From the NCBI GenBank assembly GCA_035691285.1, contig DASSJI010000019.1:1-47860 (forward strand): a DNA stretch of 47,860 nt, written 5' to 3'. This document shows, piece by piece, positions 30,931 through 38,744 of the stretch. Each line of letters begins with the position of its first letter. The stretch's first letter is position 1. A program made the position numbers and the translations under genes. A model generated the notes under the pieces. The model made no database searches. It had not been told where the DNA came from and was given only the letters and a program-made list of their open reading frames with translations. The stretch is from DATFEN01 sp035691285 (GTDB taxonomy: Bacteria; Acidobacteriota; Vicinamibacteria; Fen-336).

Positions 30931-32286
30931 TCACTGCACCCGCTCCAGCAGCAGGTTGTCGCAGGCCTTGCGGCCAGTCTTGGCCAGGTCGTACCACTGC
31001 CCCAGGATGCGCACGCGCACGACGTCTGCGGTGAAGTCGGTGTTGGTGCCGCAGACCTCGCAGGACGAGAGCAGCCACGAGCCCACGCCGTAGATGTCCG
31101 CGGGCACCTGCAGCTCCTCGAACTGGCGGATCTTCGCGGGCGTGAAGCCGCCGGTCACCGCGATGTGAACCTCCCGGCAGTACTCCTCGGCCAGGCGGCG
31201 GTCGTCGCCGGCCAGGTTCCAGCTCCGCCATTCGCGGTCGATGGCCTCGCGCATCAGGAACACCAGCCGGGGATTCACTCCGCAGTCGAGCCGGCGGTCG
31301 CCGAGCGGCGGCACGGACACGTCGCGCATGTTCGAGCTCGTGTCCGGCCGTACGCCGAAGAGCTTGTACTTCCGCGCCTCCTCGCTCCTGCCGGCCTTCG
31401 TCAGCTCCAGGTAGCGCCGGAACATCGTCCGGATCACCTGCAGCGACGTGCCCACGCAGTCGTTGCGGAAGTCCACGAGGGCGATGCGCGGGATGTCCGC
31501 GGGGCGCGTCGCCGCGAAGGCCATGGTGGCCTCGGCGGTGTCTCCCAGGAAGCAGGCGATGGCGGCGTGGGCCACCGTCCCGCCCCCGGCGCCGCCCCAC
31601 CAGTCGCCCTGGGCGTCGGTGGAGACGTAGGCCTTCAGGCTCTTGCCGAAGTTCTGGTTGAAGAGCTGGACGGCGATCTGGTACGCGTAGCCGTCGGCGG
31701 CCTGCACTTCGTGGGCGTCGAAGCGGGCCGGAAAGAAGAGCACCTGCTTACCCCCGGCCGCCTTGAGCACCTCGTACACGTTCGTCGCGATGCGGCTGCC
31801 CCGGGTCAGCGCGCCGAGCGTCGGGGTCTCGAGGATCGCGAAGTCGCGGTAGCGCCCGCGCACCCGCATCACCGGCGTCACGTTCGCGGGGTCGCCGTCG
31901 TAGGAGGCCTCGGTCCCGTCCGGGACGGCCCACACCTCCATCGCGTCGAACGTGTTCACGAAGCGGCCGCCGGCGTCGAAGTAGCCCGTGCACTCCCGGA
32001 GGATGGCGAGGGCCTTGTCGACGCCGACGACGACGCATGCCGGCTGCCGTCGCGGGAACCACTGCACCTCGATCTCCACCGAGCCGATGTCCACGTTCCT
32101 GAGGTCGATCTCGAGGTCCGAGAGATCCGGCGCGCTGCCCCCGAAGCGGTAGCCCTGGACCGCGAGCTCGGCCAGGGTCCGGGCGATGTTGATGAAGTAC
32201 TTGTCGGAGTACCAGCCCTCGCGCATCCGCTCCACGTCGAGCTTGAACACCGCCGGCTTCAAGCGCTGGCGGTCGAAGATGCTCAT
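30931..32286 (-). CDS. Nicotinate phosphoribosyltransferase-like enzyme
   Basis: 451 residues. The C-terminal half shows the type II phosphoribosyltransferase barrel: IALVDFRNDCVGTSLQVI, LFGVRPDTSSNMRDVSV, then IAVTGGFTPAKIRQFEELQV and YGVGSWL, ending NTDFTADVVRV and AKTGRKACDN, features shared by NAPRTase and quinolinate phosphoribosyltransferase. NAPRTase joins nicotinate to PRPP in NAD salvage. Length fits NAPRTase rather than the ~290-residue NadC. It is divergent from the histidine kinase gene; a TATAAT (32324-32319) on its strand is a likely -10. The exact substrate is inferred from family resemblance. Confidence 0.75.
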   Translation of the reverse strand: MSIFDRQRLKPAVFKLDVERMREGWYSDKYFINIARTLAELAVQGYRFGGSAPDLSDLEIDLRNVDIGSVEIEVQWFPRRQPACVVVGVDKALAILRECTGYFDAGGRFVNTFDAMEVWAVPDGTEASYDGDPANVTPVMRVRGRYRDFAILETPTLGALTRGSRIATNVYEVLKAAGGKQVLFFPARFDAHEVQAADGYAYQIAVQLFNQNFGKSLKAYVSTDAQGDWWGGAGGGTVAHAAIACFLGDTAEATMAFAATRPADIPRIALVDFRNDCVGTSLQVIRTMFRRYLELTKAGRSEEARKYKLFGVRPDTSSNMRDVSVPPLGDRRLDCGVNPRLVFLMREAIDREWRSWNLAGDDRRLAEEYCREVHIAVTGGFTPAKIRQFEELQVPADIYGVGSWLLSSCEVCGTNTDFTADVVRVRILGQWYDLAKTGRKACDNLLLERVQ

Positions 32287-32318
32287 GAGTTCAAGGGCAT
32301 GACTTCGCTCCGACGCGG

Positions 32319-32324
32319 ATTATA
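32319..32324 (-). promoter_or_regulatory. TATAAT -10 box of the NAPRTase-like gene
   Basis: A perfect TATAAT on the minus strand in the 64-base divergent gap, 33 bases before the start at 32286. No clear -35 is seen. The gap is strikingly AT-rich around 32319-32340, and a weaker plus-strand TACTAG (32330-32335) could serve the histidine kinase gene. Confidence 0.4.
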
Positions 32325-32350
32325 TGTTCTACTAGTTTTTCCCCCCGGCC

Positions 32351-35074
32351 ATGGCCGCACACCCGACGCCGCTCCCGGACAGCGAGGCGCAACGGCGGGC
32401 GAACCTGCTCAAGACCTGGAGCCGCTTCGGCTTCCTGGCGCTGGGGTTCCTGACGCTGTTCGCCCTGTGGAACCACCCGCAGACGCGGCGCCGGGAGGCG
32501 CTGGCGCTCGGCGTCGCGTACTTCGCCTTCACGCTCGCCGCGGGACACTACCAGAGGCGCGCCCCGGGCCGGCGCGCCGCCAAGGTGCTCCACGACGTCG
32601 TGGACGCCCTGGCGGTCGGCGCGGGCTCGTTCCTGACCGGCCGGCTCGAGAGCCCGGGCTGGCTGCTCTTCTACCCCCACGTGGTGGCCAACGCGGTGCG
32701 GGGCGGGCTCGCCTACGGCGTCGTGATGGCGGGCCTCGACGCCGTCCTCCTGGCGATCCTGGCCGTGTTCTCTCCAGGCGAGCGCCTCCTGGCCTTCCAC
32801 TGCTTCGCGCTGCTCGCCTGCGCGTTCACCGCGGGCACCACCGCCTCGCACCTGCGCGAGGTGCGCGCGCGCCTGGCCTCGGCCCTCGAGGGGCTGCGAC
32901 GCGGCAGCGCGGAGCAGGAGCGTTCCCTGCTCCAGCTCAAGGCCTCCGAGGACCGCTACCGCCGGCTCCTGGAGCGCATCCAGGACGGCGTGCTGATCAT
33001 CCAGGAAGGCCGCCTCGCCTACGCCAATGCCGTCTTCGGGGCGATGGTCGGCGAGGCCCCGGACGCGCTCCTGGGCCGGCCCTTCGTCGAGCTGCTGCCT
33101 GCCGAGGACCGGAAGGAGCTCCAGGACCGCTACGAGCGCTGGGAGGCGAGCCAGGGGGGCTCCGGCCTCGTCGACACGCGCATACGCACGACCCTCGGCG
33201 CGACGCTCCTGGTCAGCGTTCGCGCCGGGTCCGTCGAGTTCGAGGGCAGGCGCTCGGTGATCGCCACCGTTCGCGACGTCACGCGCCAACGCGAGATGGA
33301 GCAGGAGATCAAGGCCCACGCCGGCCGTCTCGCGGCGATCAACGAGATCGCGAACGCCGTCAACCTGTCGCTCAGGATCGAGGACATCTTCGGCGTTGCG
33401 GCGGACGAGGTGCGTCACCTCGTGCCGTTCGACCGCCTGACGATCGCCCTGCTCCACGAGGAGCGCCCCGGCGTCGAGATCGTCGCGGTCTCGCGAGGGG
33501 CGAGGCGTCAGACGGCGCCGTTCGCCCGCGACGCGGTGGCGTGGGCCTTCAGACGCCCGCGGGCGTGGCACGAGGGAAGCGAGGAGCCGGCGCCCCATCT
33601 GGTCCAGGGGCTTCTCGCCGAGGCGGGCATCCGCTCGGTCGCGACCCTGCCGCTGCTGTCCAAGGAGCGCGTGATCGGCTCCATGAACCTGGGCCGCTTC
33701 GAGGCGCGGCCGTTCACGCCCCGGGAGCTGGAGATCCTCGACCCCGTGGCCCGCCACGTGGCGATCGCCCTGGACAACGCGCGCCTGCTCGAGGACGTGC
33801 GCCGCCGCGGACAGGAGTTCGAATCGCTTCTCGAGGTCGGCCGCGGCATCGTGACGCGGCTCGAGCTCGGCGAGCTCCTGCCCCTGGTGGTGCGCAGCGT
33901 GAACCGCATCATGGGCACGCACTTCTGCGTCCTGCTCCTGCGCCACGGCGAGCTGCTGCGGCTGGCGGCCCAGGAGGGCCTCGAACCCGAGGTGGTGAAG
34001 GCCTTCCTCTCGCTGCGCGTCGGCGAGAGCCTGAGCGGGCTGGTGGCGAAGGAGGGCCGCGCCCTGGCCGTGGACGAGATGAAGGACGAGCCGCGGGCCA
34101 AGTTCGCCGACATCACCACGCGCTACGGCTACCGCTCGTTCCTGTGCGTGCCCCTCAAGCACGGCAGCGAGGTGCTCGGCACCCTGGAGGTCGTGACCAA
34201 GGAGCCGCGCCGCTTCGGGCCCGAGGAGCAGGAGCTGATGGCGGCGTTCGCGGCCCAGGCCGCCGTCGCCATCGCGAACGCCCGGCTCTTCGAGCAGGCG
34301 CGCCGCCACGTGGCCGAGACCGACGAGGCCAATCGGCGCCTCGAGGAGCTCGACCGGCTGCGCCGAGAGTACCTGCGGAACGTCAGCCACGAGTTCCGCA
34401 CCCCGCTCACGGTCATCCGCGGCTACGCCGACTACCTGCTGGAGTCGGTGCCGGAGACCGACAAGGCCCAGCGCGACGTGCTCAAGATCGTCCTCGAGAG
34501 CAGCGACCGGCTCATCGACCTCGTGGACACCCTCATCGAAGTGAGCCGGATCGAGCAGGGCATCACGCAGCAGACGCTGCGGGTGGAGCGCCTGGACCTG
34601 CGCGAGCTCGCCGAGGCCGGCCTGGAGCCGCTGCGGCGCGTGGCGGAGAAGAAGGGGATCCCCCTGTGCCTCGAGTTCCCCGCCGGACCGATGCGGTTCC
34701 AGGGGGACCAGAGCCTGCTGCTCCAGGTGATACGCAAGCTGGTGGACAACGCGCTGAAGTACAGCAGCAGCGGCGGCCGCGTCACGATCCGGGGCGGCGA
34801 GGAGGAGCATGAGCTGCTCCTCCAGGTCGCGGACACCGGGATCGGGATCGCGCCGGAGCACATCCCCCGCATCTTCGAGAAGTTCTACACGGTGGACGGC
34901 AGCCTCGCACGCAAGGCCGGCGGCACGGGCGTCGGTCTCTACCTCGTGCGCGAGATCCTGCGCCTCCACCGAGGCAGCGTCGCGGTCCAGAGCGAGCCGG
35001 GCCGCGGCAGCGTGTTCTCGGTGCGCGTGCCCAAGAGCTTCGCCCCGGCGCCGCCCGAGGCCGCGCTGGCATGA
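32351..35074 (+). CDS. Membrane sensor histidine kinase with PAS and two GAF domains
   Basis: 907 residues. About five membrane helices (~20-175) and a coiled coil precede a PAS domain (~195-315, YRRLLERIQDGVLIIQEG), two GAF domains (~325-485 and ~495-660) and the kinase core. The phospho-accepting His680 is in NVSHEFRTPLTVIRGY; the ATP-binding lobe has VDNALKYSS (N box), VADTGIGIAPEHI (G1), IFEKFYTVD (F box) and GGTGVGLYLV (G2). It should autophosphorylate in response to an unknown ligand, but no response regulator gene is adjacent. Its stop overlaps the M1 peptidase start (ATGA). No Shine-Dalgarno is visible before the ATG. Confidence 0.93.
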   Translation: MAAHPTPLPDSEAQRRANLLKTWSRFGFLALGFLTLFALWNHPQTRRREALALGVAYFAFTLAAGHYQRRAPGRRAAKVLHDVVDALAVGAGSFLTGRLESPGWLLFYPHVVANAVRGGLAYGVVMAGLDAVLLAILAVFSPGERLLAFHCFALLACAFTAGTTASHLREVRARLASALEGLRRGSAEQERSLLQLKASEDRYRRLLERIQDGVLIIQEGRLAYANAVFGAMVGEAPDALLGRPFVELLPAEDRKELQDRYERWEASQGGSGLVDTRIRTTLGATLLVSVRAGSVEFEGRRSVIATVRDVTRQREMEQEIKAHAGRLAAINEIANAVNLSLRIEDIFGVAADEVRHLVPFDRLTIALLHEERPGVEIVAVSRGARRQTAPFARDAVAWAFRRPRAWHEGSEEPAPHLVQGLLAEAGIRSVATLPLLSKERVIGSMNLGRFEARPFTPRELEILDPVARHVAIALDNARLLEDVRRRGQEFESLLEVGRGIVTRLELGELLPLVVRSVNRIMGTHFCVLLLRHGELLRLAAQEGLEPEVVKAFLSLRVGESLSGLVAKEGRALAVDEMKDEPRAKFADITTRYGYRSFLCVPLKHGSEVLGTLEVVTKEPRRFGPEEQELMAAFAAQAAVAIANARLFEQARRHVAETDEANRRLEELDRLRREYLRNVSHEFRTPLTVIRGYADYLLESVPETDKAQRDVLKIVLESSDRLIDLVDTLIEVSRIEQGITQQTLRVERLDLRELAEAGLEPLRRVAEKKGIPLCLEFPAGPMRFQGDQSLLLQVIRKLVDNALKYSSSGGRVTIRGGEEEHELLLQVADTGIGIAPEHIPRIFEKFYTVDGSLARKAGGTGVGLYLVREILRLHRGSVAVQSEPGRGSVFSVRVPKSFAPAPPEAALA

Positions 35075-37626
35075 GCCTGCTCCTCGCGGCGGCGATCCTC
35101 GTGGGCGTGGACGCTTCGGACCAGGGCGCTCCAGCGGCCCAGGCTGCGAGCGCCGCCGCGCTGCTGGACGCACTCGAGAGCGCCTGGAACCGCCAGGACC
35201 TCGAGGCCTATCTCGGCCTGTGGGTCTTCGCCGACGAGACCGCTCGCGAGGAGGAGCGTTCCTTCGCCCGGCTGGCGTTCGGCACCGGCGCCGGCCCGCT
35301 GCAGTTCGAGCGGCCCGCGCGCGCTCCCGAAGCCAGACTGCGCGTGGTCGCGCGCTTCGCCGCCATCCAGGAGCCTCGCGGCCGCGTGGAGCAGCACCTC
35401 TTCCGGCTGGAGGCCAGGGGCGGCGCGTGGGCGATCCGCAACCGCGAGGGCGTGGGCCGGATCGACGGTCTCGTCCACCTCTCCCTCGACCCGCAGGGCT
35501 ACCGGGCGGACGGCCTGGCGTTCCGCTTCGAGGACTTCGAGCTCCGCATGGAGCACGGCACGCTGTTCCTGGCCCCGGAGAGCCTCGGGCCGACCGTGGC
35601 GGTGTTCGCCGGCCAGGGAACCGTTCACTTCCGACCGCGGCCCGAGACCGAGCGCGAACAGCTGAGACAGTTCGTCGGACGACCGGAGCTGAAGGACGGC
35701 GTGCGGCTGGCGTTCGTGCGCATCCACCCCGCGGACCTCCCCCGCACCCTCGAGCCCCTGCGCCTGGAGCGCGACCCGGAGGCCGCCTCGCGCTGGGCGG
35801 CCGCGCGACGCTACTTCGAGGAGCAGGCTCCGGCCGCCTTCGTCCTCGACGCCAGCGTCCCGGGCGCACCGTGGTGGGTGCTGCCGGGGGTGGGGGACGC
35901 CCTCGTGAGCTTCGACCTGCCTCGGCGGGGCACGCTGACGTACGCGGTCAACGCCGACCAGCCGGAGGCCATCAGCCTCTTCAACCGCTCGCGGCGCATC
36001 CAGGTCTGTCTCTATCCGCGCGAGGGCGGAAGCCTGCGCTACACCGAGGACGATGGGCGCGAGCTCGACGTGCTCCACCACGACCTGCGCGTGCGCTTCG
36101 ACCCCCTGTCGGAGCAGCTCCGGGGCGAGGACACCCTCACCGTGCGCCTGCTCTCCACCGGAGGCACCGTGCGACTCAAGCTGGACGACCAGCTGCGAGT
36201 GGACTCGGTCACGTCCCCGGAGGGCGGACGCCATCTGTTCTTCCGCGTGCGCCATCAGGACACCCTGATGGTGTCCCTGGGAGCGATCGACGAGCCCGAG
36301 CTGCGTCTCACGGTGCGCTACTCGGGCCACCTGGCTCCCACGCCGGTGGAGAGCGAGCTGATGCAGGTGGTGCCGTACCCGGATCCGTTCATCGAAGAGG
36401 GCCCGCCGATCGAAGTCGTCCGCGTGTACTCGAACCGCAGCGCCTGGTACCCGCAGGGCGTCGTGGACGACTACGCCACCGCCCGGGTGCGGCTGGACGT
36501 GCCCGCGGGCATGTCGGCGGTGACGGGCGGCGAGCGCGTGTCGAGCCTCGTCCAGGAGGGCCGCAACGTCGTGGAGTACGCCCAGGCCCGGCCGGGCAAG
36601 TACATCACCGCCGCCGTGGGGCGCATCGTGCCGGTCGGCGAGCGGAAGCTGGACGCCGTGACGCTGACCGGCTATGGCGTGAGCCGCACCCGGTCCGAGA
36701 CCGAGCGTGCCCTCGAGCTCGCCGCGGACATGGTGCGCTTCTTCTCGAAACGCTTCGGCCCGCCGCCCTACGACCGCATCAACCTCGTCGTGATCGAGGC
36801 CAATGCGCCCGGGGGACACAGCCCGCCGGGCATGCTCGTCCTCGCCCGGCGGCCGCCCTTCATGCGCCGTCCGCTCCGCGACGATCCCACCAACTTCTCG
36901 GACGTCCCCGGCTTCTTCCTGGCTCACGAGCTCGCCCATCAATGGTGGGGTCACGGCATCGCCGGGCAGAACTACCGGGAGCGCTGGCTGTCGGAGAGCT
37001 TTGCCCAGTACGCCGCAGCCACCTGGGCGCGCCAAGCCCACGGCGAGGAGGAGTTCCAGGGTCTGCTCAAGCGGATGGGCCGCTGGGCCATGAGCGAGTC
37101 GCACTGGGGACCCATCTCACTCGGGTACAGGCTCGGGCACGTCAAGGGGGAGCCGGCGCCGTTCCGCGCGGTCGTCTACGACAAGGGCGCGTACGTGGTG
37201 CACATGCTGCAGGGCCTCGTCGGCGAGGAGGCGTTCTTCCGGGCGCTCGCGGACTTCCAGCAGCGCTTCCGCTACGGCAAGGCGGGCACCGACGACCTGC
37301 GTGAGGCGCTGGAGGCGGCCTCCGGCACGTCCCTGGAGGCGTACTTCCAGCAGTGGGTCCACGGCACGACGATCCCGGCGCTGCGCTTCGAGCACCGCCA
37401 AGAGAAGGCGACCTCGGGCTATACCACCGCGGTGGACGTGAAGGCGCGGGATCTGCCCGGGCCGCTACCCCTCGAGCTGGCGGTCTTTCACGCCGGTGGT
37501 CGCGCCAGGCGCACGGTGCTGCTGCCGGCCGAGGGCGGCTCGTTCTCGATCGACTCGAGAGAGCGTCCGATCCGTGTCGAGATCAACGGCGATCGGGGGC
37601 TGCTGGCGCAGGTCGACGGGCGCTGA
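35071..37626 (+). CDS. M1-family metallopeptidase lacking the GAMEN motif
   Basis: 851 residues. The N-terminus is a short hydrophobic segment (SLLLAAAILVGVDAS), perhaps a signal peptide, followed by ~400 residues of beta-rich sequence unlike the classical aminopeptidase N start. The gluzincin site is complete: HELAHQWWGH (619-628) with Glu642 exactly 18 residues after the second His, and YDKGAYVVHML resembles the family's catalytic Tyr region. Where aminopeptidases have GxMEN before the HExxH, this protein has GGHSPPGM, so N-terminal exopeptidase activity is doubtful; it may act as an endopeptidase or on an unusual substrate. The start overlaps the histidine kinase stop, implying coupled translation. 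Confidence 0.88.
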   Translation: MSLLLAAAILVGVDASDQGAPAAQAASAAALLDALESAWNRQDLEAYLGLWVFADETAREEERSFARLAFGTGAGPLQFERPARAPEARLRVVARFAAIQEPRGRVEQHLFRLEARGGAWAIRNREGVGRIDGLVHLSLDPQGYRADGLAFRFEDFELRMEHGTLFLAPESLGPTVAVFAGQGTVHFRPRPETEREQLRQFVGRPELKDGVRLAFVRIHPADLPRTLEPLRLERDPEAASRWAAARRYFEEQAPAAFVLDASVPGAPWWVLPGVGDALVSFDLPRRGTLTYAVNADQPEAISLFNRSRRIQVCLYPREGGSLRYTEDDGRELDVLHHDLRVRFDPLSEQLRGEDTLTVRLLSTGGTVRLKLDDQLRVDSVTSPEGGRHLFFRVRHQDTLMVSLGAIDEPELRLTVRYSGHLAPTPVESELMQVVPYPDPFIEEGPPIEVVRVYSNRSAWYPQGVVDDYATARVRLDVPAGMSAVTGGERVSSLVQEGRNVVEYAQARPGKYITAAVGRIVPVGERKLDAVTLTGYGVSRTRSETERALELAADMVRFFSKRFGPPPYDRINLVVIEANAPGGHSPPGMLVLARRPPFMRRPLRDDPTNFSDVPGFFLAHELAHQWWGHGIAGQNYRERWLSESFAQYAAATWARQAHGEEEFQGLLKRMGRWAMSESHWGPISLGYRLGHVKGEPAPFRAVVYDKGAYVVHMLQGLVGEEAFFRALADFQQRFRYGKAGTDDLREALEAASGTSLEAYFQQWVHGTTIPALRFEHRQEKATSGYTTAVDVKARDLPGPLPLELAVFHAGGRARRTVLLPAEGGSFSIDSRERPIRVEINGDRGLLAQVDGR

Positions 37627-37641
37627 CCCTCCCTCGCGGCG

Positions 37642-38166
37642 TCAGCGCCAGCCGTTGCGCCGGCCCTCCTCCTCCAGGTCGGCGAGCTGCTGGCGGGAGG
37701 TCGCGAGCTGCTTCTGGGCCTGCTCCAGCTGGTTCAGCTGCTGGCTGCGGCTCGCCCCGTAGAGGTTGCCCGAGAGATCGTTCAGCGAGCGTTGCAGGGT
37801 GTCGATCTGCTGCTGCGACTTGGCGATGTCGCCCTGGGCCTGCTGGATGCGCTGGCGCCAGGCCTTCTCCTGCTCGACGCGGACCTCGTCGGCGCCCTTC
37901 TCCTTGGCGGGAGCCGCGGCGGGGGCGCCGCCCGCTGCCGCGGCGCCGGCGGCCGGGGCGGACTCGCCGGTCGTGGTGCTCGCGCCGGGGGCGTTGTAGT
38001 TGCCGCCGCCCGACTTGCCCAGGTCCGACTCGGTGTACGTCTTGCCCTTGGCTGCCTTGCGCCGCTCCCGCTCCTTGGCCGCGGCGTCGGACATGCTCTG
38101 GCCCGGCGCGGGCACAGACGTGAACAGCAAGGCGGCGGAGAGGGCCGCCAGGGATAGAGCACGCAT
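37642..38166 (-). CDS. Secreted coiled-coil protein, paralogue 1 of a tandem pair
   Basis: 174 residues. Signal peptide (RALSLAALSAALLFTSVPAPG) ending near GQS, then AAAKERERRKAAKGKTYTESD, an Ala/Gly/Pro-rich linker and a C-terminal coiled coil rich in Gln (KSQQQIDTLQRSLNDL to LADLEEEGRRNGWR). GGAGG five bases before the ATG at 38166 fixes the start. It shares the KERRKA...YTES segment and the IEEE/LEEE-R-G ending with the next gene upstream, showing a duplication. Function unknown; probably periplasmic. It is the last of a run of kinase, paralogue 2 and paralogue 1. Confidence 0.75.
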   Translation of the reverse strand: MRALSLAALSAALLFTSVPAPGQSMSDAAAKERERRKAAKGKTYTESDLGKSGGGNYNAPGASTTTGESAPAAGAAAAGGAPAAAPAKEKGADEVRVEQEKAWRQRIQQAQGDIAKSQQQIDTLQRSLNDLSGNLYGASRSQQLNQLEQAQKQLATSRQQLADLEEEGRRNGWR

Positions 38167-38182
38167 CCTCACCTCCCGGAGG

Positions 38183-38707
38183 TCAGGGCCGAGAGACCGA
38201 GATACCCTCGCGCCGGGCCTCCTCCTCGATATCCGCGATCGCCAGGTCCGCCTTCTTGATCTCGGCCTGCCCGTCGTCGAGGATCTTCAGGAGCGCGTCC
38301 TTCCGGCTCCCATACTTGGTGATCGTGTTGACGTCGTTCAGCTCGAGCTGGGCTTCGTCCATCGCCTTGCGCACGACCTCGATGGTCTTGACCTGCTCCG
38401 CGATCCGCTTCTCGTAACCCGCCTTCTTCTCGGCGCGGATCTCTTCGACGGACTTCTCGGCCTTGCTCGGAGCCGGGGACGGGGCCGCGCTGGGGCTGGC
38501 CTCGTCGACGCGCTCGAAGCCCGTGGCTGCCGCCGGCTTCGTCAGGTTCGACTCCGTGTAGACCTTGGCCTTCGGCGAGGCCTTGCGCCGTTCCTTCTCG
38601 CGCTCCGCAGCGTCGGGGAGCGAGTCGGTCGCCGCCTGGGCGGAGGCTCCCGGCGCTGCCGCGAGCGCCGCGAGGAGCGCCATGCACGCCAGCGTCCGAA
38701 TCTTCAT
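38183..38707 (-). CDS. Secreted coiled-coil protein, paralogue 2 of a tandem pair
   Basis: 174 residues. Signal peptide (TLACMALLAALAAAPGASAQ), then EREKERRKASPKAKVYTESN, a Pro/Ser/Ala-rich linker and a helical C-terminus (KRIAEQVKTIEVVRKAMDEA to IADIEEEARREG). A -10-like TATACT (38720-38715) is seven bases before the ATG with no Shine-Dalgarno, so it may have its own leaderless promoter inside the kinase operon. Paralogue 1 begins 16 bases after its stop. I know no function for this pair. Confidence 0.75.
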   Translation of the reverse strand: MKIRTLACMALLAALAAAPGASAQAATDSLPDAAEREKERRKASPKAKVYTESNLTKPAAATGFERVDEASPSAAPSPAPSKAEKSVEEIRAEKKAGYEKRIAEQVKTIEVVRKAMDEAQLELNDVNTITKYGSRKDALLKILDDGQAEIKKADLAIADIEEEARREGISVSRP

Positions 38708-38744
38708 GCCGTCCAGTATAACGCCGGGGGGAAAGGCCTGTGCC

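Noticed and set aside
37117..37401. Short minus-strand frames inside the M1 peptidase gene
   Set aside because: They are antisense to the conserved catalytic region and have no start context or recognisable domain.
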